This document shows positions 43,051 to 52,023 of a stretch of DNA of 64,000 nucleotides, in pieces. Numbering within the stretch: the first letter of the stretch is position 1; the number at the start of each line of letters is the position of its first letter. The notes under the pieces were generated by a model. It was not told the origin of the DNA. It ran no database searches and saw only the letters and a list, made by a program, of their open reading frames with translations. The stretch lies in contig CADECP010000022.1 of the NCBI GenBank assembly GCA_902825875.1, positions 62,001 to 126,000 on the forward strand, in the 5' to 3' direction. The stretch is from an uncultured Acidobacteriota bacterium. GTDB lineage: Bacteria > Acidobacteriota > Blastocatellia > RBC074. The translations under genes and the position numbers were made by a program.

Positions 43051-46000
43051 TTACGGCGCGTAATATCCCGACACGTCAATCACCAGATGCGTGGTGGACA
43101 GCGCGAAGATTTTGAATGCGCCGTCGGTTCCCAATCCCACAGTGAAGTGGCGATTGAAAATTTGTCCTGCCAGATAATTTGACGTGGCCACAGTCGGACG
43201 AGTGACGTTGCTCGGCCAGAAGGTCAAAAAGCCTCCCAAGCCAGGCTGAACGACCGTTGCGTTGCCGACAATCGCCTGAGCAGTGTTGGCAATGGTGCAA
43301 ACTCCGCGAGCCATTTGCGGAGTTTCTACAGTTGCGGCAATCGGCGCTGCCGGAGTGAAACAACCGCTGAACGTCGGGCGAGTATCCAGCAATCGCGCCG
43401 GAGTGATCGGCGAAAACAGCAATCCCAGTCCGTTGGCATCCATCGCATCCGAACTGAAATATCCGTTTACATCAATCACCAGATCGGTCGTTGTCGTCGT
43501 GTAGATTTTGAACTGACCGGTTGGCGACAGTCCTACTACAAACGGCGAATTCAGAATTTCCGCCGGATCGAAATTGCCGCTGGAAATAAACGGACGAGTG
43601 ACATCTGCCGGATAGAGCGTCAGAAATCCGCCGCCCGCCGGATTGACCGTTGTCGCATTGCCCACCAAAGCTTTGGCCGTGGCTGGGATTGTCACGCCGC
43701 TGCAAGTGCCCGTGCCTTGCTGAGTCGTATCGGTGTTACCAGTCAGCGGCGCTCCCGGATTGAAACATCCCGGTTGCCCGACGCGGGTTTCCAGCAAACG
43801 AACAGGACTCGGCAGCGGGTGGAAATACAACCCGCCAGTTGCCGGTGGCGCGTAATAACCTGTGATGTCAACCACGACATCGGTGTCTGTGGTCACGAAA
43901 ATCTTGAACGCGCCATCCGCTGCGCCCAGCCCCACGGTGAAGACGTTGTTCAGGATTTCATTCGGTTGATAGTTGGAATTGGCAACGGTCGGTTGCGAGG
44001 CGTCGCTGGGATAAATCGTCAGGAAGCCTCCGCCGGAATTGACCGTCGTGATGTTGCCGACGACGGCTTTGGCCGCGGCGGGAATGCCGCACGTGCCGCT
44101 GGCGGTTTGCGTCAACGACGTTCCGCCGGGAATTGGCGCGCCCGGCGTAGTGCATCCGGGTTGGCCGTTGCGGGTTTCCAGCAATCGCACCGGAGTCGCC
44201 AGCGGATAAAACATCAATCCGTTGCCGCTGATGACGATGGTGTAATTCTTCGTCGCCATACAGCCGTTGGCGTCCACCGCCTTGATGGCGAAGTTGCTGA
44301 CGCCAGTCGCGTTCGGCGTTCCGCTGATGGTGTTGCCTGACAAATTGACGTTCGCGGGCAGCGATCCCGAATCCAGCGAAAACATGTACGGCCCGGTTCC
44401 GCCCGAAGCACTCAGCGTTTGCGAATAGCTAACGCCGACAAAGCCTGCTGGTAACGCCGCCGGATTGACGGTGATCGTTGTGTTCGGCGGACAGCCGGTC
44501 GCGGTTGTTCCAGCGCAAGTGGATTGTGCCGATTCGCAAACTCCCGCCGAATCAACTCCGGCGACTTTGTACACATACGACACGCCGCCGCCGACCGTGT
44601 TGTCCACGTAACTGCTGCCGTTGACGCCCGAAGCAATCAGCGAAAAAGTTCCAGGCGAAGCGCAAGTTCCCGTCGCTCTATACACCTTGAAGGTCGAAGC
44701 CGGCGGAGCGCCGTTCGTCCAACTGACTGTGATTTGGTTGAAGGCCGTTGCCGAAGCGCCGATTCCAGTCGGGACTCCCGGCGGAGTGCAAGGGGCTTCG
44801 GTGATCTTGGCCGTCCAGATTTCTTCGCGCGCGTTGTTGCGGCGATCCGTCCACGAAGGGAAAAAGATTCCAGCGTAACCCGACAATCCGTTGTAATCGC
44901 CAAACTGGTTGCCGCTGTCTGAACCGGCTGTGGTTTCGTCGGTTTGCGCCGTCGTGATTTGTTGCGGCGTTGACCACGTCACGCCGTCGTTGGTCGAAAT
45001 CTGATAATAGACGTGGACTTTCTTGCGTCCCGGCGAATCGGCAACCGTGTCGTAATACATGATCGCCACTGCGCCGTTGGTTTCGTCAACGACCAACCAT
45101 TGATTGAATTGATCGTTCAGCCCGGCTTGATTGTTGATTTTGACCGGAGCCGCCCACGTCGCTCCGCCGTCAGTGGAGCGCGAAAACCAGATGCGCGTTT
45201 TGCAGGTCGAATTGACGTTGCTGCCCGGTTCGTTGGCCGCAGAAGTGCAGCCGGTTTCGCCGCTCAAATCCGTCCACGAAGTGTAGACCAGATTTTTCGT
45301 CTGCGTTTTGTAAGCCGCTGAAGCCGTGTAAATCAGCGCGCGCCGTCCGTTGAACGAAGGAACTCCGATGTCGAATCCGTCAAAAGTCGTGGAGATTTGT
45401 ACCGGCGTTCCATACGACGTGCCGCCGTTGGTTGATTTGGAAACGAAGATGCGACGGTTGCCGGTCGTCGGCCAAAACGCAAAGATTTCGCCCGCGCTGT
45501 TGGTTTTGATGTCGCTTCCGATGGCCGTGCCTGTGCTTTCCGCTCCGCTGACTTGCAACGGCGTTGACCACGTTCCGCTGTTTCCGGCGGTGCGGCGGCT
45601 GACAAACGCCGGCAGCCCGTTGTGCCAGATGGCGTATTGCTGGTTGAAAAACGGCGAGCTGGAATTGTGATCCACCCAGACCATCTGTTTGTCTACGCTG
45701 GTTTGCGAACCGGATGGCGTGGCTTCAAACGTCCAGGTCGCTCCGTTGTCAGTGGTGAAGTAATTCCGCATTCGCAACGTTCCGCCTTGAATGCCGAGCG
45801 TTGACGACCAGCCGCGTCCGTCAGAAGTCCAATCCACAGTCGGATCGGAATGGAACGAATCGCTGCCGGTGAAGGGAAGCGAAGTTTGTCCCCAGCTTGT
45901 GCCGCCATCTGTGGAATAAAAAATCGCCTGGCGTCCGCCGCTGACAATTGCGTTCGATCCCGAAATGATCTTCATCGGATCGAAGTAATTGATGCGAATG

Positions 46001-46503
46001 TCTGATTCGCTGCGCGCGCTGGTTTGCGCGCCTGAAATTCGCTGTTCGCCTGTGACTGTGGCATTCGGATCATTCTGCGGCGGAAACGAAGGATCGGCTT
46101 TGCCGGGTTTCAAGTCTTGATGATGCTCCATCCATTCGACGATTTCTTTCAGCACCAGCGGATACCCGCCCGTCGGATCGGCAGCGGAATACACCAGTTC
46201 GGGATGCGCCTTTCGCCACCAGACGCGAATCCACGGCGGCAGGCGACGTGAATCGCTGGCTTCATCCAGCCGCAACAATCCGAAATCCTGATTGTCTTTG
46301 ATGATTTGCTCGAACGCGCTGCCGGGCGTCGCTTTGGCTTCAGCCAATTGAGCGGCCAGCGAAGGCCACGGAGAAGTTTGCGCCGACGTTGTCGTCGTCA
46401 ATTTTGCCAACAGTTTTTTGGCTTGCGTCGAAGTCGCTGGCAATAACAATGGCAGCGTCAACACACACAGAATGACGAGGAGAAAGAGAATTCTTTTTTT
46501 CAC
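43051..46503 (-). CDS. Large secreted protein with BNR repeats, FN3, Ig-like and triplicated C-terminal domain
   Basis: This encodes 1150 aa from a GTG at 46503 (GGGAG upstream). A signal peptide (ILFLLVILCVLTLPLLLPA) precedes a sialidase-like propeller with Asp-box repeats (STDGGTSWG, TTDNGATW, STDGGATWA, STNDGVTWS). A fibronectin type III domain follows (PPGVPTGIGASATAFNQITV), then an Ig-like domain of the putative-Ig type (GVSYSQTLSASGGTGPY). Three copies of a ~120-residue module end the protein, each opening PVRLLETR (or PARLLDTR) and closing VVVDITGYY-like. No sialidase arginine triad can be assigned, so a binding or adhesive surface role is more likely than hydrolysis. It stands alone. 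Confidence 0.85.
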   Translation of the reverse strand: MKKRILFLLVILCVLTLPLLLPATSTQAKKLLAKLTTTTSAQTSPWPSLAAQLAEAKATPGSAFEQIIKDNQDFGLLRLDEASDSRRLPPWIRVWWRKAHPELVYSAADPTGGYPLVLKEIVEWMEHHQDLKPGKADPSFPPQNDPNATVTGEQRISGAQTSARSESDIRINYFDPMKIISGSNAIVSGGRQAIFYSTDGGTSWGQTSLPFTGSDSFHSDPTVDWTSDGRGWSSTLGIQGGTLRMRNYFTTDNGATWTFEATPSGSQTSVDKQMVWVDHNSSSPFFNQQYAIWHNGLPAFVSRRTAGNSGTWSTPLQVSGAESTGTAIGSDIKTNSAGEIFAFWPTTGNRRIFVSKSTNGGTSYGTPVQISTTFDGFDIGVPSFNGRRALIYTASAAYKTQTKNLVYTSWTDLSGETGCTSAANEPGSNVNSTCKTRIWFSRSTDGGATWAAPVKINNQAGLNDQFNQWLVVDETNGAVAIMYYDTVADSPGRKKVHVYYQISTNDGVTWSTPQQITTAQTDETTAGSDSGNQFGDYNGLSGYAGIFFPSWTDRRNNAREEIWTAKITEAPCTPPGVPTGIGASATAFNQITVSWTNGAPPASTFKVYRATGTCASPGTFSLIASGVNGSSYVDNTVGGGVSYVYKVAGVDSAGVCESAQSTCAGTTATGCPPNTTITVNPAALPAGFVGVSYSQTLSASGGTGPYMFSLDSGSLPANVNLSGNTISGTPNATGVSNFAIKAVDANGCMATKNYTIVISGNGLMFYPLATPVRLLETRNGQPGCTTPGAPIPGGTSLTQTASGTCGIPAAAKAVVGNITTVNSGGGFLTIYPSDASQPTVANSNYQPNEILNNVFTVGLGAADGAFKIFVTTDTDVVVDITGYYAPPATGGLYFHPLPSPVRLLETRVGQPGCFNPGAPLTGNTDTTQQGTGTCSGVTIPATAKALVGNATTVNPAGGGFLTLYPADVTRPFISSGNFDPAEILNSPFVVGLSPTGQFKIYTTTTTDLVIDVNGYFSSDAMDANGLGLLFSPITPARLLDTRPTFSGCFTPAAPIAATVETPQMARGVCTIANTAQAIVGNATVVQPGLGGFLTFWPSNVTRPTVATSNYLAGQIFNRHFTVGLGTDGAFKIFALSTTHLVIDVSGYYAP

Positions 46504-46779
46504 GGAAACGGGTCTCCCTTTTTTTTGTAGGTTGTGAATCGAGCGAACGACTCAACTGTGGATTTATGGCGAACTACGCCGATGATTTTGGGGCGAGGCA
46601 GATTGCAAACGGGGATGCGCCAATAGAATTTTTGACGAAGATCAGGCCAGTGAGCGGGCGCATAATACGTTCGCCGCCAAACGCGGTCAACACGCGCAGC
46701 AACCGCCCGCCGTAGCGCGTGGGGCTTTGGCAAAGTCAGTTTTTCCGAACAGAGCTTGGATACGGTTCAGATCAGGTTT

Positions 46780-47481
46780 TCATTTTCTGACTCCCAACTC
46801 CTGACTCCTGCTGGAAAACTCTTTCAAAAACCGCCGAGTGAATTTGGCTGTGCCTTTGGTTTCGATCAACTCCTGTTTCAATCGTTCCAATTCTTCCGGC
46901 GTGTCCACATCAAACCAGGTCGGGCCGACGCTCAAACTCAATCCGGCGGCTTTGGCCTGGCGCTCGGTGGCCGCCATCACGTCGGGCGTGCTCCAGGGGA
47001 TGTTTTGAAAAACCTCTTTGTGGAGCTTTCGCATGCCGATCAAACAATATCCGTCGTCTTCGGCGGGAACGATCACCACATCGTTTTCGGTTTCCAGACA
47101 GTCCATCGCTTCGGAAACCATTTCCGCCGGCATCGTAGGGCTGTCGCCGCCAATCGCCGTCACCGAATCGAAACCCATCGCAAAGACATCGGCAAAACAA
47201 TTTGTCAGCCGTTCGCCCAGACCGTTGCCGCGTTGAGCGATCATCAAACAGCCTTCGCGTTCGACTTCGGCAAAAGCGTCTTCGGCGTCTTCGGGAGTGT
47301 AACAATGCACCAGAGTCAGGTCGTCGCGTTCGTCGCAAACAGCTTCCATCATCGCAAACGTGTCGCTGAGAAAAGCGACGTAAAGTTGTTTGGCGTCTTC
47401 CGCCGTCAAAGCGCCGATCAATCGGGTTTTGACTTGTCCTTCGATTGGCGCTTTCGCCACCAAAACCAATGCTTCTTTCAT
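46780..47481 (-). CDS. TIGR04282-type (DUF2064) glycosyltransferase-like protein
   Basis: This encodes 233 aa. The opening ALVLVAKAPIEGQVKTRL, the phrases GLGERLTNCF, VTAIGGDSPTMP and EDDGYCLIGM, and the C-terminal WFDVDTPEEL mark the nucleotidyl/glycosyltransferase-A family known as DUF2064 or TIGR04282, named for arsenosugar synthesis in some bacteria. It is the last gene of a minus-strand cluster after MazG and the NAGPA-like gene, 9 bp from the latter. There is no arsenosugar partner (ArsS-like radical SAM) nearby, so that role is unproven. The 276 bp beyond its upstream neighbour at 46504-46779 show no gene. Confidence 0.82.
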   Translation of the reverse strand: MKEALVLVAKAPIEGQVKTRLIGALTAEDAKQLYVAFLSDTFAMMEAVCDERDDLTLVHCYTPEDAEDAFAEVEREGCLMIAQRGNGLGERLTNCFADVFAMGFDSVTAIGGDSPTMPAEMVSEAMDCLETENDVVIVPAEDDGYCLIGMRKLHKEVFQNIPWSTPDVMAATERQAKAAGLSLSVGPTWFDVDTPEELERLKQELIETKGTAKFTRRFLKEFSSRSQELGVRK

Positions 47482-47490
47482 GTTCGTTAT

Positions 47491-48633
47491 TTACCTTGAG
47501 TAAACCAGCAGCGCGTCGCTGACTGCGCGTTCGCCGGTTGCGTCTGACGGACGATTCACGATTTTGTTTTTGACGACCATTGTGGACGAACCGCCGCCGT
47601 CCAGATTCATCGCTTCGACGCAGCCGAGTTCCAGCATCAATGCCGCCAACTCCGCCATTGTCATTCCGACGCTGAGTTTTTGGCGACCGTCCACTGTCAA
47701 CAAAATCAGTTTTCCGTCTGCCGTCCAGCCAATCGCGGTTCGCGGATGGCGCTGGCGATAAAGCGAATCGCTGTATCGCGCGGATTCGGCTGTAAAAACC
47801 GGTTTGCCCGCTGCAAGCAACTGCGGCCCTCCGCCCAAAATGAAATCCGGTTGAAAGGGAACTGGCGGTTCGGTTTTGGTTTCGGTTTTGAGTTCCACGC
47901 GCGAACCTTGTCGCAAATGTTTGAGCGCCCATTCGCTCGAAGTTCCTGTTGCCGAAATCACAAATCCGGTTGCGGGAATCAGGCTGCTGCCCGCGCCATT
48001 GGCTATTTTCACGACGCGGTTTTTCTCGATGATGAATTCAACGCCGTCGGCGGCGGTCAATGTCGTGCGATGAAATTCCGGAGTGAAGACGACAAGCTCG
48101 TCTTTTTCGCGCGGACGATTGAATCCGTTCACCGCACGAAGCGCTTTGCCGTTGGTGTGCAATTCGGCAGTCAGCGTCAGATGAGTCACCGCCGCGCGAA
48201 CCTGTTTGCCGTCATCGAAAACCGCCAATGCCGCTCGGTTGTTGATTGGTTCGCTCAACAATTTGCCGCCGATGGTCAACACACCCATTGGTTCGCCGCG
48301 AACGATTCCGCTGGTGCGAAAGTATCCGCCGTTGATTGCCGCCAAAGCTCCGTGCCGCAACGCCATCGAACTTGTCGTTTCGGCTCCGGCGATTTCGTCC
48401 ATCGCTTGAGCCAATCGCAGCCGAGCCAGTTTCGGATCAACCATCAACGCTTGAATCATCCAACGACCACCGGTCGCAGCTTCGGCGAAATCTCCGCGTT
48501 TGATCGAAACCAACTCGACACCGGGCGCGACGGATTCAACCGTTCGAGCTTGATCGGCCAAACCGGACGAATGACCGACCGAGGCCAGCGCCAGCAAACC
48601 AACCAACAGCGTTGTCAGCAATCGAATCCGCAT
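47491..48633 (-). CDS. Secreted phosphodiester glycosidase (NAGPA/DUF2233) family protein
   Basis: This encodes 380 aa. The ATG at 48633 overlaps the MazG stop (TGATG). A signal peptide (LLTTLLVGLLALASVGHSS) leads to the NAGPA domain, with the phrases AAINGGYFRTSGIVRGEPMG, PRTAIGWTADGKLILLTVDGRQ and the C-terminal EAMNLDGGGSSTMVV. The family includes human GlcNAc-1-phosphodiester alpha-N-acetylglucosaminidase and bacterial exopolysaccharide-related proteins. It probably works on envelope glycan phosphodiesters outside the cytoplasm. Confidence 0.88.
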   Translation of the reverse strand: MRIRLLTTLLVGLLALASVGHSSGLADQARTVESVAPGVELVSIKRGDFAEAATGGRWMIQALMVDPKLARLRLAQAMDEIAGAETTSSMALRHGALAAINGGYFRTSGIVRGEPMGVLTIGGKLLSEPINNRAALAVFDDGKQVRAAVTHLTLTAELHTNGKALRAVNGFNRPREKDELVVFTPEFHRTTLTAADGVEFIIEKNRVVKIANGAGSSLIPATGFVISATGTSSEWALKHLRQGSRVELKTETKTEPPVPFQPDFILGGGPQLLAAGKPVFTAESARYSDSLYRQRHPRTAIGWTADGKLILLTVDGRQKLSVGMTMAELAALMLELGCVEAMNLDGGGSSTMVVKNKIVNRPSDATGERAVSDALLVYSR

Positions 48634-49469
48634 CAGCTTTCCTGGCCAGTCTTTTTGGTTCGTTCGATCTGTTTGGCTTCGTCCCAAAACGAATCCATTT
48701 CGGCCAGCGAAGTGTCGTTCCAGGTTTTGCCTTGTTCTTCGACGCGGCGTTCGACGTGAGCAAACCGGCGGCGAAATTTTCGGTTGGTGGCTTTCAGCGC
48801 GGTTTCCGGTTCGATGCCGTGCCAGCGAGCGATGTTGGTGACGACGAACAACACATCGCCCAATTCGGCGGCAATGGCTTCCGGGTCGCGGCTTTCGCGT
48901 TTGAATTCATCGCGCAACTCACGAATTTCTTCTTCCAGTTTGTCAAAAATGTCTTCGCTTTGTTGCCAGTCGAACCCGACGCGAGCGGCTTTGGTGGTCA
49001 ATTGGAACGCTTCCAATAAAGCGGGGAGTTTCGACGACGTGCCATCCAACATCGAAACCTTCTTTTCTTCCTTTTGGTCTTTACCGGCAGTTTTGCGTTC
49101 GGCTGCTTTGATTGCTTCCCAATTGGCCAACACGTCGGCGGTAGATTCGACGCTTTCTTCGCCAAACACGTGTGGATGGCGACGGGTCATTTTTTCATGG
49201 ACTCGTGTAATCGAATCGGCCATATCGAAGTGGCCGTCTTCGGCAGCGATCTGACCGTAAAACACTATCTGGAAAAGTAAATCGCCAAGTTCGTCTCGAA
49301 GTTCATTCCAGTCACCGGCTTCGGCAGCTTCTATCACTTCGTAGGCTTCTTCGATCAGCATTGGCCCAAGTGTTGCGTAGGTTTGTTCGCGGTCCCACGG
49401 ACAGCCTTCCGCCGAGCGCAAACGCGCCATCATTTCAATCAGGTCTTGAAAAGCTCTTTTCGTACTCAT
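48633..49469 (-). CDS. mazG: Nucleoside triphosphate pyrophosphohydrolase MazG
   Basis: This encodes 278 aa from the ATG at 49469; a TTG two codons earlier is possible. The MazG fold is clear in both halves: [26 protein letters not shown] with [12 protein letters not shown] in the first, and [10 protein letters not shown] with [20 protein letters not shown] in the second, each with the EExxE/ExxD metal motif. It hydrolyses NTPs to NMP and pyrophosphate and cleans up abnormal nucleotides or tunes ppGpp-related stress. It is first in a three-gene cluster with the NAGPA-like and DUF2064 genes. Confidence 0.94.
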   Translation of the reverse strand: MSTKRAFQDLIEMMARLRSAEGCPWDREQTYATLGPMLIEEAYEVIEAAEAGDWNELRDELGDLLFQIVFYGQIAAEDGHFDMADSITRVHEKMTRRHPHVFGEESVESTADVLANWEAIKAAERKTAGKDQKEEKKVSMLDGTSSKLPALLEAFQLTTKAARVGFDWQQSEDIFDKLEEEIRELRDEFKRESRDPEAIAAELGDVLFVVTNIARWHGIEPETALKATNRKFRRRFAHVERRVEEQGKTWNDTSLAEMDSFWDEAKQIERTKKTGQES

Positions 49470-49667
49470 AGTCAATTTTTGCAGTGTGTTAAGTGTTTCG
49501 CCTCGTCAGGCGCGGCACTATAACACGCGCCCGACCGCGAAAAAGAATCCGGGTAAACGAGTGCGAAAGTTTTTCCCAGTGCTGAGGGAATATTACTCAC
49601 TTCGGTGGGGATTATCGGGTTGCGGATGACTGTCCAACACAAAGAAACGTAGGAGGAAGTAAAAAAA

Positions 49668-50105
49668 ATGCTAGCGCCCATTACCAGTTACAACACGCCG
49701 TTGCGTCCTGTGCCGAATCCTAAATCCAAATTGTTGTTGGTGACTGATTCGCCGGAACGGCTGAAATCTCTGAAAGCGAGTCTGGCAGATGCGAATTTTG
49801 AAATTACCAGCGCGTGTTCTGTGGATGAATTGCGAACCGCCTGCCGCAATCATCACGATTTGGCAGCGGTGGATGTCGAAGCGGTGAACGTCAAACCAAT
49901 GCTTTCCACGTTGAGAGCCAGCGCGGGGCACAAAGCCATTATGTTGCTGGTCGAATCGTCAAAAGTCGGCAACGATCCGAATCTGGCGGGAGTTTTGCCG
50001 ACCTTTCGCGCCATGCCGTGCAATCAAAATCAAATGCTGGCGCTGATGAAAATGTTCAACGACGGAGGCAGGCAATCCACTGTCAATCGTCCTGTTTTGC
50101 TTTGA
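49668..50105 (+). CDS. Stand-alone receiver-like domain protein
   Basis: This encodes 145 aa with an AGGAGGAAG box. The core SKLLLVTDSPERLKSLKASL, FEITSACSVDELRTA and HDLAAVDVEAVN resembles a response-regulator receiver domain, with the Asp of AAVDV at the phosphorylation position. The usual acidic pair reads TD instead of DD, and the C-terminal Lys motif is not clear. No output domain is present. It is probably a degenerate or pseudo-receiver. It is convergent with larC, whose end lies 1 bp away. No histidine kinase is nearby. Confidence 0.6.
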   Translation: MLAPITSYNTPLRPVPNPKSKLLLVTDSPERLKSLKASLADANFEITSACSVDELRTACRNHHDLAAVDVEAVNVKPMLSTLRASAGHKAIMLLVESSKVGNDPNLAGVLPTFRAMPCNQNQMLALMKMFNDGGRQSTVNRPVLL

Positions 50106-50106
50106 A

Positions 50107-51441
50107 TCATTTGGCCGCGAATGCTCGCATCGCAGCAAGCTGCACTTCACGAATCGGAACTTGATGAAGCTCCGCCGCCAAACGGCAATCGTCAAACTCG
50201 GCAGAATAATTCACCAATCGCCCGTCGCTTGCGCGGGCGATTTTCATTTTGATTGCGCCGAATTCGGTTTCGACTGTGACGAATTCTCGCGCCAGAATTT
50301 CGCGCTGTTCGTCGCGGTATCGAATGCCCAAGGTCGTCGTTTCGCTGAAGAGCAATTCAGTCATAAGTTGACGGTCTTCGGGGCGGCACAGCAAAGTCAC
50401 CAACACGCCGGGGCGGTTTTTCTTCATCTGCACGGGCGTGTAAAACACATCCAGCGCGCCTTCGGCCAAAGCTTTTTCCATTAAATGCCCAAAAACTTGA
50501 GGACTTAAATCGTCAATGTTGGCTTCGATGACGGTGACGGTTGTTGGAGTTGAGTCGGTCGCAGGCAATCCGCCTGCGTTCCCAGCCATTTCGCCAATCA
50601 TCGCGCGCAAGGTGTTTGGAAATTTTTCGTAACTGCGCGTGCCTGCGCCGTAACCGATGCGTTCGATTTTCATGGCGGGCAGGTTGCCGTAACTTGCCGC
50701 CAGCGTGGCGACGATTGCCGCGCCGGTTGGAGTCACCAATTCCCCTTCGATGTCTTTGGAATAAATCGGCACACCTTTCAACAACTCCGTCGTCGCAGGG
50801 CCGGGAACCGGATATGTGCCGTGCGCGCATTTGAAAGTCCCCGAACCAACGTGCAGCGGCGCGCAAATAATCTGTTCAATCTTTAACGCTTCCAGCCCGA
50901 TGCAGGCTCCGACTATGTCCACAATCGAATCCACCGCGCCGACTTCGTGAAAGTGAACGGTCTCAATCGGTATGCCGTGAATTTTGGATTCGGCTTCGCC
51001 TATGCGCTGAAAGATGGTCAGCGCACGCTCTTTGACCTCAGCCGACAACGCCGAAGACGAAATAATGTGTTTGATGGTCGAAAGCGACCGATGGTCATGC
51101 GAGTGCGAATTGTGGGTTTCAGATTGCGGATTCGCGTCGTGGTGATGATGTTGGTGCGAATGATCGTGGTGATGATCGTGCGAGTGATCGTGATGATCGT
51201 GGTGATGGTGATTGTGTGAATGATCGTGGTGGTGATGGACTTCGCCGTGCAGATGAACGTCAAATTTTGCCGAGTTGATGCCGCTGCGATCCACGCGCGT
51301 CAAGCTCAATTCGTAACCTTCCACGCCGAGCTTGGCCAGTTCGGCTTTCAGGAAATCAAAGTCCAGGCCGCAATCCAGCAACGCACCGATAAACATGTCG
51401 CCGCTGATTCCGGCAAAACAATCCAAATAAAGTGTTCGCAT
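50107..51441 (-). CDS. larC: Nickel-pincer cofactor biosynthesis protein LarC
   Basis: This encodes 444 aa. The start LYLDCFAGISGDMFIGALLD, the phrases GIPIETVHFHEVGAVDSIVDIVGA, LVTPTGAAIVATLA, RIGYGAGTRSY and the C-terminal VIEANIDDLSPQVFGHLMEKAL identify LarC, the CTP-dependent nickel insertase for the lactate racemase cofactor. In Lactobacillus plantarum it is made from two frames by frameshifting; here it is a single frame. A His/Asp-rich stretch of about 50 residues (residues ~65-120) probably binds nickel. No larA, larB or larE is in the window. It follows the L,D-transpeptidase gene by 24 bp. Confidence 0.93.
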   Translation of the reverse strand: MRTLYLDCFAGISGDMFIGALLDCGLDFDFLKAELAKLGVEGYELSLTRVDRSGINSAKFDVHLHGEVHHHHDHSHNHHHHDHHDHSHDHHHDHSHQHHHHDANPQSETHNSHSHDHRSLSTIKHIISSSALSAEVKERALTIFQRIGEAESKIHGIPIETVHFHEVGAVDSIVDIVGACIGLEALKIEQIICAPLHVGSGTFKCAHGTYPVPGPATTELLKGVPIYSKDIEGELVTPTGAAIVATLAASYGNLPAMKIERIGYGAGTRSYEKFPNTLRAMIGEMAGNAGGLPATDSTPTTVTVIEANIDDLSPQVFGHLMEKALAEGALDVFYTPVQMKKNRPGVLVTLLCRPEDRQLMTELLFSETTTLGIRYRDEQREILAREFVTVETEFGAIKMKIARASDGRLVNYSAEFDDCRLAAELHQVPIREVQLAAMRAFAAK

Positions 51442-51465
51442 CTTTCTCTCAGTCCCTTAATCAGG

Positions 51466-52023
51466 TTAAGGAACGATCTTCACCGGAGTTTTCACCGGCA
51501 ACAGATCGAACAGTTCCTTGATGTCCTGGTTTTCCAGCGCGACACAACCGAGTGTCCAATCGCTGCCAATGCCATACCCGTGAATGAAGATGTCGCCGCC
51601 GAGTTTGGTATTTTGCGGCGGCTTCGATTTCGAGCGAATCGCCGCAGCGACAGCGTCGTGCTGCTGTTTGGTAATCAAGCCGCTTTTCAGACCTTCGTCA
51701 GCGTCGCTGATGTTGGGATAACTGACGCCCAGCGAAAGATAAAAATTGCTCTTCGGGTTTTTGTGGGTGATGTAATACTCGCCTTCGGGAGTTTTTCCAT
51801 CGCCTTGTTTGCGTTTGTGACCGGTAGGCGTGTTGCCCAGCGCAATCTGATACGTTTTGCGAAGCCGCTCTTTGCCGCCGATGGTTTCGTACAGATACAG
51901 CTTGCGTTCGGATTTTTTGACCAGAATCCGAAAAGACGGTTCTGGCGGTTCGGCAGAAACCGTCGTCGCCAGAATCGCAGCAACCAGCAAGTTGAACAGA
52001 ATCAAACTCATTGCAGATTTCAC
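51466..52023 (-). CDS. L,D-transpeptidase (YkuD family)
   Basis: This encodes 185 aa with a signal peptide (LILFNLLVAAILATTVSAE). The YkuD domain shows SERKLYLYE, YQIALGNTPTGHK, GDGKTPEGEYYIT, IFIHGYG and the catalytic SDWTLGCVAL, with Cys nucleophile and preceding His. These enzymes form 3-3 cross-links in peptidoglycan or attach proteins, in the periplasm. Its start overlaps the stop of the CreD-like gene by 4 bp (ATGA), so they are co-translated. LarC follows 24 bp downstream. Confidence 0.9.
   Translation of the reverse strand: MKSAMSLILFNLLVAAILATTVSAEPPEPSFRILVKKSERKLYLYETIGGKERLRKTYQIALGNTPTGHKRKQGDGKTPEGEYYITHKNPKSNFYLSLGVSYPNISDADEGLKSGLITKQQHDAVAAAIRSKSKPPQNTKLGGDIFIHGYGIGSDWTLGCVALENQDIKELFDLLPVKTPVKIVP

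Noticed and set aside
43315-44340. Long open frame on the plus strand
   Set aside because: It is antisense to the triplicated domain of the BNR protein, is Arg/Ser-rich without any domain and has no ribosome site.
46504-46779. Short open frames between the BNR protein and the DUF2064 gene
   Set aside because: Low-complexity Arg/Ala-rich translations without ribosome sites or motifs.
50947-51219. Val/Met-rich open frame opposite larC
   Set aside because: It is the complement of the His/Asp codon repeats in LarC and only mimics a membrane segment.
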